A stretch of DNA of 64,000 nucleotides. It comes from Amycolatopsis anabasis (GTDB lineage Bacteria > Actinomycetota > Actinomycetes > Mycobacteriales > Pseudonocardiaceae). Below are positions 15,375-22,964 of the stretch, piece after piece; position 1 is the stretch's first letter, and each line of letters starts with the position of its first letter. The notes under the pieces were generated by a model. That model was not told the DNA's origin. It searched no databases and worked only from the letters and a program-made list of their open reading frames with translations. Where the stretch lies: the NCBI RefSeq assembly GCF_009765355.1, contig NZ_VTHK01000022.1, positions 93,724 through 157,723 on the forward strand. Reading direction: 5' to 3'. The translations under genes were made by a program, and so were the position numbers.

Positions 15375-16150
15375 TTGGCGCCCTTCGACTTCTTGTCCGG
15401 CTTGGGTTCGGGCAGCTCGCCGGGGTAGGGCAGGGCCAGCGCCTCGGTCTGCTTGCGGGTCAGCTCGGCGCAACCGGCCTGCGCCAGGTCCAGCATCTTG
15501 TCCAATGTGGACCTTGTGAACGTGGCGCCCTCACCGGTGCCCTGCACCTCGATGAGCGTGCCCGCGTCGGTGGCAACCACGTTCATGTCCACCTCGGCGC
15601 GCGAATCCTCTTCGTACGGCAGGTCCAGCCGCACCCGGCCGTCGACCACGCCCACGCTGATCGCGGACACCGCGGCGGACAGCGGCTGCGGATCGCTGAG
15701 CCGGTTCGCGGCGGCGAGCCAGGTGACCGCGTCGGCCAGCGCCACGTAACCGCCGGTGATCGCCGCGGTCCGGGTGCCGCCGTCGGCCTGGATCACGTCG
15801 CAGTCGATGACGATGGTGTTCTCGCCGAGCGCCGCGAGGTCGATGCACGCCCGCAGCGAGCGGCCGATCAACCGCGAGATCTCGTGCGTGCGACCGCCGA
15901 TCCGCCCCTTGACCGATTCGCGGTCGCCGCGCGTGTTGGTGGCCGAAGGCAGCATCGCGTACTCCGCCGTGACCCAGCCGAGCCCGGAACCGGCACGCCA
16001 GCGCGGCACGCCCTCGCTGACGCTCGCCGCGCACAGCACCCTGGTCTCGCCGAACTCGATGAGCACGGAACCCGCAGGCCACCGCTGGAAACCGCGGGTG
16101 ATTTTCACTTCGCGGAGCTGGTCATCGTTCCTGCCGTCTTTTCTCACCAC
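15371..16150 (-). CDS. rph: Ribonuclease PH (tRNA 3' end maturation)
   Basis: Phosphorolytic 3'-exoribonuclease that trims tRNA precursors. 259 residues, the normal length. The RNase PH core is clear: LREVKITRGFQRWPAGSVLI at the N-terminus, TRVLCAASV, SGLGWVTAEYAMLPSAT (catalytic/phosphate region), IDCDVIQADGGTRTAAITG and the C-terminal GEGATFTRSTLDKML. It is co-transcribed with rdgB downstream with overlapping stop/start. In M. tuberculosis the gene lies next to the MBL gene and murI; here two genes separate them. Confidence 0.96.
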   Translation of the reverse strand: MVRKDGRNDDQLREVKITRGFQRWPAGSVLIEFGETRVLCAASVSEGVPRWRAGSGLGWVTAEYAMLPSATNTRGDRESVKGRIGGRTHEISRLIGRSLRACIDLAALGENTIVIDCDVIQADGGTRTAAITGGYVALADAVTWLAAANRLSDPQPLSAAVSAISVGVVDGRVRLDLPYEEDSRAEVDMNVVATDAGTLIEVQGTGEGATFTRSTLDKMLDLAQAGCAELTRKQTEALALPYPGELPEPKPDKKSKGAK

Positions 16151-16205
16151 GGCTGCACTCTAGAACCTCCGCGCCGAGGGCCGAGTGCCGGTGCGCACAG
16201 GGCTT

Positions 16206-16222
16206 GTTGACATTCGGTCAAC
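16206..16222 (+). promoter_or_regulatory. Inverted repeat overlapping a TTGACA element
   Basis: GTTGA and TCAAC flank a 7-base spacer, and TTGACA (16207-16212) lies in the left arm, 56 bases before the next start codon. A similar TCAAC/GTTGA pair overlaps TTGACA before the gene at 17189. The spacing of a -10 box is not clear. Confidence 0.4.
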
Positions 16223-16267
16223 GCGCTAGGGTGCGATCCAGATCACTCACGCCACGGGGAGCCAACG

Positions 16268-17107
16268 ATGACCCACCGGTGTTCCGTCCTCGCCGTCCTG
16301 CTGATCTCGGTGCTGCTGTGCGGCGCCGCTCCCGGCCTCGCGGCCGCCGACCAGCACCGCAGCCCCGAGCAGTGCGCGGCCGAGCTGACCTGCGGCGCCG
16401 AGGAGCTCAACCTGATGACCATGCCGGAGCGCCTCGTGTTCCTGCGCGCGATGTCCGCTGGCCATGCGTCAACGATCGCCCCCGGCCACCGGCCGCGCTG
16501 GCGCAACATCGAGGGGATCATCACCTTCTTCCACGACCACGGGCTCGGCGCACCCGGGAGCTGGGTGTCCTATGTGGACGCCGGGATCCTGGAAGGGATC
16601 GAACGCGGGATCGCGATCGCGCTCGGGCGGCCCGCGGACACGTTCGGCAATCCCGGCTCCCTGCGCTGGGCGACCTACCTGACCGAACTCGGCCGGGGAC
16701 GGCTGGCCGACCGCTCGGTGCACGACCGGACGTGGAGCGAGGCCGAACAAGCCTCCACCGAACACGGGGTCGCGCTGGCCGAGCGGGAGCACGGCGTCCC
16801 GGCGTCCGGAGTGGAGCAGCGCTTCTTCGGCTTCTCCGAGCTGTACCGCTGGACCCTGCGCAACCGGCCCGCCCTGCTCGACCCCGTCTCCCCCGGCCCG
16901 CGGCCGGGCGAGCAGCAGCGCCAGCTCACCCTGCTGGACTGGTTCACCGACGTCAGCAACCCGACCCCGAGCCGCCGCGGCGCCGAACTCGCCTACGACA
17001 TGGCCGAGTTCGATCCGGCGGGAGGTTTCCTGAGCGGGGCCGCCCTGCTGTCCGCGTACCTCACCGAACTCGCCGACGACTACCGAGCCGAAACCACGGT
17101 TCGCTGA
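16268..17107 (+). CDS. Secreted hypothetical protein
   Basis: A 279-residue exported protein. A Sec signal peptide (SVLAVLLISVLLCGAAPGLA) is followed by ADQHR. The mature part begins with a Cys pair (EQCAAELTCGAEEL). It carries RLVFLRAMSAGHASTIA, RWRNIEGIITFFHDHGLG and the repeated-looking WVSYVDAGILEGIERGIAIA, then RWATYLTELGRGRLAD and FGFSELYRWTLRNRPALLD. No catalytic motif is recognised. The fold seems mostly helical. GGGGAG lies seven bases before the ATG. It is possibly a secreted effector or enzyme, but this is not supported by any motif. Confidence 0.7.
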   Translation: MTHRCSVLAVLLISVLLCGAAPGLAAADQHRSPEQCAAELTCGAEELNLMTMPERLVFLRAMSAGHASTIAPGHRPRWRNIEGIITFFHDHGLGAPGSWVSYVDAGILEGIERGIAIALGRPADTFGNPGSLRWATYLTELGRGRLADRSVHDRTWSEAEQASTEHGVALAEREHGVPASGVEQRFFGFSELYRWTLRNRPALLDPVSPGPRPGEQQRQLTLLDWFTDVSNPTPSRRGAELAYDMAEFDPAGGFLSGAALLSAYLTELADDYRAETTVR

Positions 17108-17121
17108 GCCGCCCGATGTAT

Positions 17122-17175
17122 TTCAACACACGTTGACACGACCCCTGCCCGGCGCATAATTCATCGTAGGATGAA
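17122..17175 (+). promoter_or_regulatory. Sigma70-type promoter with two palindromes
   Basis: TTGACA (17133-17138) and CATAAT (17155-17160) with a 16-base spacer make a strong vegetative promoter. TCAAC-ACAC-GTTGA (17123-17136) overlaps the -35 box. TTCATC-GTAG-GATGAA (17160-17175) covers the -10 end and the likely start site. Both look like operators. The start codon of the flippase-like gene follows at 17189 with GGAG. Confidence 0.65.
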
Positions 17176-17188
17176 ATAGGAGCGCGCC

Positions 17189-18406
17189 ATGGACAGCAGG
17201 CGATGGGGCCGACGGCTCGCCAAGGTTCTCGGGACGGTCGCCGTGCTCGCGATCATGGTGCTGACGCTGCGCGACCGGGTGCCCGCGCCCGCCGCGATCC
17301 TGGACGCGCTGCACGCCGCCGACCCCCGCTGGCTGCTCGCCGCCGGGCTCGCCGAATTCGTCTCGATGGCGATGTTCGCCCGCCAGCAGCGGCGGCTGCT
17401 CCTCGCCTTCGGCGTCACCATGCCGCGGCACCGCGCGCTCGCGCTTTCCTACAGCAGGTCCGCGATCTCGATCAGCCTGCCGGCGGGTTCCGCGGTGTCG
17501 GCCGGATACGCCTTCCGCCAGTTCCGCGCCGGGGGCGCCGATCGTGCGGCCGCCACCGCCGTCATGGTGCTCTCCGGTGTGCTCTCGATGATCGGGCTCG
17601 CCCTGCTCTACGCGACCGGCGCACTCACCTCGGGCGTCCTCGAACTGTCCGCGGCCTGGCACACGCACGCGGCCGCGACCGGGCTCGCGGTGGTGGCCCT
17701 GATCGTCTCCCTGGCCGCCCTGGTCCGCTCGCTGCTCGCCGGTCGGCATCCCGGGCACCCGGTGCGGCTGGTGCGGCTGGACCGGCTTTCCGCGCGGTTC
17801 CCCCGGTTCGCCGCGCTGCTGCGGCCGCTCGCCGACGCGGTCGTCACGTCCCGATCGGTCCGGCCGAGGCACTGGCTGCTCGCGCTCGGCGCCGCCGTGG
17901 CGAACTGGCTCACCGACCTGATCTGCCTGCTCGCCGCCGCCCGCGCGTTCGGGATCGGGATCGGCGTGCTGGAACTCGCGACGGTCTACCTCACGGTCCA
18001 GATCGTGCGGCAGATCCCGTTGACCCCGGGCGGCATCGGGGTGATCGAACTCAGCCTGCTCACCGGCCTGGTGTCCGCCGGGGCAGGCGAATCACCGGCC
18101 GCGGCGGCGGTGCTGGCCTACCGGCTGCTGTCCTGCTGGCTGATCATCCCGGTCGGGCTGCTCGCCTGGCTGCTCCTGCACCGGGGTTCACACGTCGTAG
18201 ACCGCGCCCTGCTCGACCAGGTCGGCGGTCCCGGAGAACTCGGCGCGGGCCTCGGCCAGGATCTCCGTCCGGTCGGTCCAAGGCGCGATGTGGGTGAGCA
18301 GCAGGCGCCGGGCGCCCGCCCGGTCGGCCAGCGCACCGGCCTTCTTGCCAGAGAGGTGCACCCCGATCGGGCGCTCCGGTGCGTCGGTCCACGAGGCCTC
18401 GGCTAG
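17189..18406 (+). CDS. Lysylphosphatidylglycerol synthase TM region/flippase-like (UPF0104) protein
   Basis: A polytopic membrane protein of the UPF0104 family; such proteins translocate or modify lipids. Its roughly nine helices include VLGTVAVLAIMVLTL, WLLAAGLAEFVSMAMFA and RHWLLALGAAVANWLTDLIC. The family motif QIVRQIPLTPGGIGVIELSL is present near residue 280. The expected end is near residue 333 (LLAWLLLHRG), but no stop is found there. The frame runs on for another 219 bases opposite the 3' end of the convergent MBL gene, giving 405 residues. The tail (VGGPGELGAGLGQDLRPVG) looks like antisense sequence. Strong promoter and GGAG site upstream. Confidence 0.85.
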   Translation: MDSRRWGRRLAKVLGTVAVLAIMVLTLRDRVPAPAAILDALHAADPRWLLAAGLAEFVSMAMFARQQRRLLLAFGVTMPRHRALALSYSRSAISISLPAGSAVSAGYAFRQFRAGGADRAAATAVMVLSGVLSMIGLALLYATGALTSGVLELSAAWHTHAAATGLAVVALIVSLAALVRSLLAGRHPGHPVRLVRLDRLSARFPRFAALLRPLADAVVTSRSVRPRHWLLALGAAVANWLTDLICLLAAARAFGIGIGVLELATVYLTVQIVRQIPLTPGGIGVIELSLLTGLVSAGAGESPAAAAVLAYRLLSCWLIIPVGLLAWLLLHRGSHVVDRALLDQVGGPGELGAGLGQDLRPVGPRRDVGEQQAPGARPVGQRTGLLAREVHPDRALRCVGPRGLG

Positions 18407-18967
18407 CAGGACGTCGGCACCGGCCGCCAGCTCGTCGAGGACCTCGCACGGTCCGGTGTCGCCGGTGTAGGCGAGCGTCCGGCCACCGCAGGAGATCCGC
18501 AGGCCGAACGCCTCGGTCGGGTGGTCGACGTGAAACGCGGCAACCTCGAACGGCCCGATGACGAAGTTACCGTCATTCAGCGTGTGAAATGTGTACACAT
18601 CCGAAAGATCGGTTTCGGCGCGTTCAGCCTCATTGGGCGCATACGCGTTCGCCAGCCGGATCGCCACGTCGGCGGGCCCGTACAGCGGCAGGAGCCGGGG
18701 ACGTTCCGGATAAGGCGGCGACGGGTGGTACCGCCGCAGGACGGTCAGCGCGCTGACGTCCGCGCAGTGATCGGGATGCAGGTGGGACAGCACCAGCGCG
18801 TCCAGCTCGAAGGGGTCCCGCTTGGCCTGGAGCTGGGCCAGCGTGCCGTTGCCCAGCTCCAGCCCCAGTACGAAGCCGTCCGCCTCGACCAGGTAACCAG
18901 ACGCGGCTTCATTCGGCCCGGGGATGCTTCCCGAGCAACCGAGGATCGTCAGTCGCACGATCGACAC
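18188..18967 (-). CDS. MBL-fold metallo-hydrolase, Rv1339 family (cAMP phosphodiesterase-like)
   Basis: A 259-residue zinc hydrolase in the RNase Z-like branch of metallo-beta-lactamases. The metal motif is LVLSHLHPDHCAD (HxHxDH), with later ligands in AAFHVDHP and the DTGP motif at AYTGDTGP. The HLSGKKAG and LLLTHIAPW segments end the fold. The order murI-MBL matches M. tuberculosis Rv1338-Rv1339, and Rv1339 has been reported to act on cAMP. The activity here is inferred from family and context. The GTG at 18967 is used, but a GTG three codons downstream is possible. Its 3' end overlaps the convergent flippase frame by 219 bases. Confidence 0.85.
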   Translation of the reverse strand: MSIVRLTILGCSGSIPGPNEAASGYLVEADGFVLGLELGNGTLAQLQAKRDPFELDALVLSHLHPDHCADVSALTVLRRYHPSPPYPERPRLLPLYGPADVAIRLANAYAPNEAERAETDLSDVYTFHTLNDGNFVIGPFEVAAFHVDHPTEAFGLRISCGGRTLAYTGDTGPCEVLDELAAGADVLLAEASWTDAPERPIGVHLSGKKAGALADRAGARRLLLTHIAPWTDRTEILAEARAEFSGTADLVEQGAVYDV

Positions 18968-18988
18968 CCTATGTGTGTTTGTGGTCCG

Positions 18989-19792
18989 TCACGCAACGGT
19001 GGGTGAAAGCACACCGGGTGCGAACCCCATGAAGCGCTGGGCGAGCCGGGCGAACGGTTCGGCCGAACCGGTGGCCACGAACTCGTGCCGGGGCGGGGTG
19101 TCCCGTTCGGACAGCAGTTCCGCTTCGGTGAGCACGCGCACCACATCCTTCGCCGTCTCCTCCGCACTGGAGACCAGGGTCACCTGCTGTCCCATCACGA
19201 TCTGCAACACGCCGGTCAGCAACGGGTAGTGCGTGCAGCCGAGCACCAGGGTGTCCACTTCGGCCCGCAGCAACGGCTCCAGGTAGCCCTGGGCGAGGCC
19301 CAGGATCTGGCGGCCGGAGGTGATCCCGCGCTCGACGAAGTCGACGAACCGGTGGCATGCGACGCTCGTCACGGTGAGCCCGGTCGCCGCCGCGAAGGCG
19401 TCCTCGTAAGCGCGTGAACGGACCGTTCCTTCGGTGCCGATCACACCGATCCGGCCGGTGTGCGTCGCCGCGACCGCCCGGCGCACCGCGGGGAGCACGA
19501 CCTCGATCACCGGGACGTCGTAGCGTTCCCGGGCGTCCCGCAGGCAGGCGGCCGAGGCCGTGTTGCACGCGATGACCAGCGCCTTGACCCCGCCTTCGGC
19601 CAGCTCGTCCAGGGCGGCCAGGGAGAGTTCGCGGGCCCGGGCGATCGGCAGCGGGCCGTACGGGTTGTGCGCGGTGTCGCCGACGTAGCGCAGCCGTTCG
19701 GCCGGGAGCTGGTCCAGGATCGCCCGTGCGACGGTCAGCCCGCCGACTCCGGAATCGAAAACACCAATCGGGGCATCGGCGGGCGGGCTCAC
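18989..19792 (-). CDS. murI: Glutamate racemase
   Basis: Makes D-glutamate for peptidoglycan in the cytoplasm. 267 residues with both catalytic cysteines: ALVIACNTASAACLR (first) and LVLGCTHYPLL (second). The GVFDSGVGGLTVARAI N-terminus and the conserved Asp/Gly pattern are normal. The GTG start at 19792 overlaps the upstream rhomboid stop by four bases (GTGA), so the two genes are translationally coupled. The order rhomboid-murI-MBL is the conserved actinobacterial block. Confidence 0.96.
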   Translation of the reverse strand: MSPPADAPIGVFDSGVGGLTVARAILDQLPAERLRYVGDTAHNPYGPLPIARARELSLAALDELAEGGVKALVIACNTASAACLRDARERYDVPVIEVVLPAVRRAVAATHTGRIGVIGTEGTVRSRAYEDAFAAATGLTVTSVACHRFVDFVERGITSGRQILGLAQGYLEPLLRAEVDTLVLGCTHYPLLTGVLQIVMGQQVTLVSSAEETAKDVVRVLTEAELLSERDTPPRHEFVATGSAEPFARLAQRFMGFAPGVLSPTVA

Positions 19793-20454
19793 ACCCCGAG
19801 ATTACCCGGCGCGGCCGTTCCCTTGCCGCTACGGGACTTGTCCGCCTTCGCGGCGATCCAGGCGGCGAGCACCCCGGCCAGGGCGCCGAAGAGGTGGCCC
19901 TGCCAGGAGATCGCCGGATTGCCCGGCAGCACGCCCCAGAGCATGCCGCCCCACACGGCCAGCAGCACCACGGCGACCGCGAGCTGGCCGGGGCTGCGGT
20001 TGAACAGCCCGCGCACCAGCAGGTACGCCAGCCAGCCGAAGGCCAGCCCGGAGGCGCCGACGGTGACCGCGTCGGACGGTCCGGTGAGCCACACCCCGAG
20101 CCCGCCGACGATCCAGATGGTCGCGGTGACCGCGATCCACTGGCCGATGCCGGCGGCCATCGCGAGGAAGGCGAACACCAGCACCGGGATGGTGTTGCTC
20201 AGCAGGTGGCCCCAGCCGCCGTGCAGCAGCGGCGCCCAGATCACCCCGTCCAGGCCGGACAGGCTGCGGGCGCGGATCCCCGCCTGGTCGAGGTCGCCGG
20301 GCAGGACCACGTCGGCCAGTTCCACCAGGTACAGCACCGCGGTGAAGGCCAGCGCGACGATCCCGGCGGCCTTGGGGTTGGCCGGGAGGATGCGCTTGGC
20401 GGCGTTCGGCGCGGGCGGTTTGCCGGCCGGAACCGGCTGGGGCTGAGTGCTCAC
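19789..20454 (-). CDS. Rhomboid family intramembrane serine protease
   Basis: A 221-residue membrane protein with about six helices. The catalytic residues are recognisable: the serine in VTVGASGLAFGWLAYLL (GxSG) and the histidine in AISWQGHLFGALAGV, with HGGWGHLLSNTIPVLVF carrying the conserved HxxxxHxxxN motif in helix 2. It corresponds to Rv1337 in M. tuberculosis, next to murI. It would cleave single-pass membrane proteins; substrates are unknown. The start is GTG at 20454; the Pro-rich N-terminal 20 residues are cytoplasmic. Confidence 0.92.
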   Translation of the reverse strand: MSTQPQPVPAGKPPAPNAAKRILPANPKAAGIVALAFTAVLYLVELADVVLPGDLDQAGIRARSLSGLDGVIWAPLLHGGWGHLLSNTIPVLVFAFLAMAAGIGQWIAVTATIWIVGGLGVWLTGPSDAVTVGASGLAFGWLAYLLVRGLFNRSPGQLAVAVVLLAVWGGMLWGVLPGNPAISWQGHLFGALAGVLAAWIAAKADKSRSGKGTAAPGNLGV

Positions 20455-20508
20455 ATCCTCGAGGCTACGACCGTGTCGCCGTACCTGCCTCGGGAGAAAT
20501 CCCTGAGA

Positions 20509-21222
20509 TCAAGGGGTCGAGGGAAGGGATGCGCGGCCCAGGGCGTAGTCCACCGCGGCCTCGGCATGCAGCCGGGTCGTCGGGAAGGCAGGCACCGCGC
20601 TGTCCTCCGGGCCGACCAGCAGCTCGATCTCGGTGCAGCCGTAGATGACGCCCTCGGCTCCCGCCTCGACCAGCCGCCCGATGACCTCGCGATAGGCCTG
20701 CCGGGAATCTTCGGACACGACCCCGAGCACCAGCTCGTCGTAGATGACCCGGTGCACCAGCTCGCGATCGGCGCGCTCGGGGACGAGCACCTCGAGGCCG
20801 TGCGCGGCGAGCCGCTCGCGGTAGAACGGCTGTTCCATGGTGAATCCGGTGCCCAGCAGGCCGACCTTCGCGATCCCGGCGCGGGTGATCGCGGCGGCGG
20901 TGGTGTCCGCGAGGTGCAGGAGCGGGATGTCCAGCCCCTCCTCGATCGCCCCGGCGACCTTGTGCATGGTGTTCGTGCACAGCACCAGCACGTCGGCCCC
21001 GGCGCGCTGGAGCGCGGCACCGGCGTCGCGCAGTGCCTTGCCCGCCTCGTCCCAGCGGCCCTCGGCCTGCATGCGCTCGATATCGGCGAAATCCACCGAG
21101 TACAGCACGCAGCAGGCCGAGTGCAGCCCACCGAGGGTGTCGCGGACGCGTTCGTTGACCAGGCGGTAGTAGTGGCTCGACGATTCCCAGCTCATCCCGC
21201 CGAGCAGTCCGATGACCTTCAT
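20509..21222 (-). CDS. Aspartate/glutamate (broad-specificity amino acid) racemase
   Basis: A 237-residue cofactor-independent racemase of the aspartate/glutamate racemase superfamily, closer to RacX/YgeA than to MurI. The two-cysteine pattern is clear: VLVLCTNTMHKVAG (first Cys, TNTMHK typical of RacX) and IYGCTEIELLV (second). The N-terminus is IGLLGGMSWESSSHYYRLVN, typical of the group. It would make D-amino acids, but specificity is unknown. It is inserted between the rhomboid and cysM, which are adjacent in M. tuberculosis, and is transcribed in the same direction. Confidence 0.88.
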   Translation of the reverse strand: MKVIGLLGGMSWESSSHYYRLVNERVRDTLGGLHSACCVLYSVDFADIERMQAEGRWDEAGKALRDAGAALQRAGADVLVLCTNTMHKVAGAIEEGLDIPLLHLADTTAAAITRAGIAKVGLLGTGFTMEQPFYRERLAAHGLEVLVPERADRELVHRVIYDELVLGVVSEDSRQAYREVIGRLVEAGAEGVIYGCTEIELLVGPEDSAVPAFPTTRLHAEAAVDYALGRASLPSTP

Positions 21223-21241
21223 CGGACCATTCTGCCCGTGC

Positions 21242-22192
21242 TCAGGCCCAGAGCTGACCGTCCAGCCGCTCCGCGGCCTCGTCGAGGGAACCGGAGTAGG
21301 CGCCGGTGGACAGGTACTTCCAGCCCGCGTCCGCGACCACGAACGCCACGTCGGCCGGTTCGTTCTTCGCCGCGGCCTTCTCCGCCACGGCCAGCGCCGC
21401 GTGCAGCACCGCCCCGGTGGAGATCCCGGCGAAGATGCCCTCGTGCTCGAGCAGTTCGCGGGTGCGGCGCAGCGCGTCGTAGGCGCCCACGGAGTACCGC
21501 CCGTTGAGCACCTCGGGGTCGTAGAGCTCGGGCACGAACCCCTCGTCGAGGTTGCGCAGCCCGTAGACCAGTTCCCCGTACCGCGGTTCGGCGGCGACGA
21601 TCTGCACGTCCGGTTTCTGCTCGTGCAGGTACCGGCCGACGCCGACCAGCGTGCCCGTGGTGCCGAGACCGCCGACGAAGTGCGTGATGGTGGGCAGGTC
21701 CTCGAGCAGTTCCGGCCCGGTGGTCGTGTAGTGCGCGTCGACGTTGGCCGGGTTGCCGTACTGGTAGAGCATCACCCAGTCCGGATTCGCCTCGGCCAGT
21801 TCCTTCGCGCGGCGCACGGCCTCGTTGGAACCGCCCGCCGCCGGGGAGAACACGATCCGCGCGCCGTAGGCCTGCAGCAGCTGCTTGCGCTCGGCCGAGG
21901 TGTTCTCCGGCATCACGCAGACCAGGCCGTAGCCCTTGAGCTTGGCGGCCATGGCCAGCGAGATCCCGGTGTTGCCGGAGGTCGGCTCCAGGATCGTCGA
22001 CCCGCGGCGGAGCCGTCCCTCGCGCTCGGCGGCCTCGATCATGCCCAGCGCGGGGCGGTCCTTGATCGACCCGGTCGGGTTGCGGTCCTCGAGCTTCGCC
22101 CACAGGCGCACGTCATGTGTCGGGGACAGCCGGGGCAACCCGACCAGCGGTGTGCCACCGAGCGCGTCCAGCAGCGACTCGTAGCGCGTCAT
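21242..22192 (-). CDS. cysM: Cysteine synthase CysM (CysO-dependent, O-phosphoserine type)
   Basis: A 316-residue PLP enzyme. The internal aldimine lysine is K44 in NPTGSIKDRPALGM, the PLP-side motif is ILEPTSGNTGIS and the phosphate-binding loop is GGLGTTGTLVGVG. The adjacent cysO and mec genes show it is the actinobacterial route that accepts sulfur from the CysO thiocarboxylate and O-phosphoserine as acceptor. It is three bases downstream of cysO with no space for a separate promoter, so it is cotranscribed. Length and motifs match Rv1336. Confidence 0.94.
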   Translation of the reverse strand: MTRYESLLDALGGTPLVGLPRLSPTHDVRLWAKLEDRNPTGSIKDRPALGMIEAAEREGRLRRGSTILEPTSGNTGISLAMAAKLKGYGLVCVMPENTSAERKQLLQAYGARIVFSPAAGGSNEAVRRAKELAEANPDWVMLYQYGNPANVDAHYTTTGPELLEDLPTITHFVGGLGTTGTLVGVGRYLHEQKPDVQIVAAEPRYGELVYGLRNLDEGFVPELYDPEVLNGRYSVGAYDALRRTRELLEHEGIFAGISTGAVLHAALAVAEKAAAKNEPADVAFVVADAGWKYLSTGAYSGSLDEAAERLDGQLWA

Positions 22193-22195
22193 CGC

Positions 22196-22471
22196 CTACG
22201 CGCCGCCGGCTACCGCGGGCAGGATGGTCAGCGTGTCGCCGTCCTTGACCTCGGCGCCGAGCCCGCCCGCGAACCGCACGTCCTCGTCGTTGACGTAGAC
22301 GTTCACGAAGCGGTGCAGTTTCTCGTCCTTGACCAGGCGCGCCTTCAGACCGCCGTGCCTGGACTCGATGTCGTCGATCACCTCGAGCACCGTGCTGCCG
22401 CTCGCCTCGACGGACTTCTCGCCGCCGGTGTGCGTACGCAGGATGGTCGGGATGGACACGGTCACGGCCAT
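22196..22471 (-). CDS. cysO: CysO sulfur-carrier protein (MoaD/ThiS-like)
   Basis: A 91-residue ubiquitin-like sulfur carrier. The C-terminal Gly-Gly is adenylated and thiocarboxylated, then gives sulfur to CysM. The fold is seen in VSIPTILRTHTGGEKSVEAS, VNDEDVRFAGGLGAEV and DGDTLTILPAVAGGA. The last residue is Ala, after Gly-Gly, while the active M. tuberculosis form ends in Gly-Gly. It therefore seems to need removal of one residue, probably by Mec. It is flanked by cysM and mec in one operon. Confidence 0.93.
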   Translation of the reverse strand: MAVTVSIPTILRTHTGGEKSVEASGSTVLEVIDDIESRHGGLKARLVKDEKLHRFVNVYVNDEDVRFAGGLGAEVKDGDTLTILPAVAGGA

Positions 22472-22522
22472 GGATTACCTCCGCTTGGGTTTCTCTACGG
22501 GCAGACGTTCGAAGTGGTGCGG

Positions 22523-22933
22523 TTATTCCTCGACTACCTCGACGGGCTCCTCGGTGACGACCCCGTCGACGATCCGGTAGGACCGGAACTCGTGCCGCTC
22601 CGGGTCCCGGGTGGACACCAGCACGTAGTGCGCGTCGGGTTCGGAAGCGTAAGAGATGTCGGTGCGCGAAGGGTATGCCTCGGTCGCGGTGTGCGAGTGG
22701 TAGATCACGACCGGTACTTCGTCGTTCGCGTCCATCTCGCGGTAAAGCTTGAGCAGATCCCCAGAGTCGAACTCGTAGAATGTGGGTGAGCGGGCCGCGT
22801 TGAGCATCGGGATGTAGCGCTCGGGGCGGTCGGAGCCCTCGGGGCCCGCGATCACCCCGCACGCCTCGTCGGGATGGTCACGGCGGGCGTGCGCGACGAT
22901 CTCGTTGACGAGTTCACGGCGAATGCGAAGCAC
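22523..22933 (-). CDS. mec: Mec: JAMM/MPN+ zinc peptidase of the CysO pathway
   Basis: A 136-residue metallopeptidase that releases cysteine from CysO-Cys in M. tuberculosis (Rv1334). The JAMM signature is intact: the catalytic Glu in DEACGV and HSHTATEAYPSRTD (HxHx7SxxD) for zinc. There is no extra domain. The gene precedes cysO by 51 bases and is cotranscribed with it and cysM. Given the extra Ala at the end of this CysO, it may also trim that residue. The start is the GTG/ATG-class codon at 22933. Confidence 0.93.
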   Translation of the reverse strand: MLRIRRELVNEIVAHARRDHPDEACGVIAGPEGSDRPERYIPMLNAARSPTFYEFDSGDLLKLYREMDANDEVPVVIYHSHTATEAYPSRTDISYASEPDAHYVLVSTRDPERHEFRSYRIVDGVVTEEPVEVVEE

Positions 22934-22964
22934 GAAGTCATCTTACGTGTTGGACACAGTCCGT

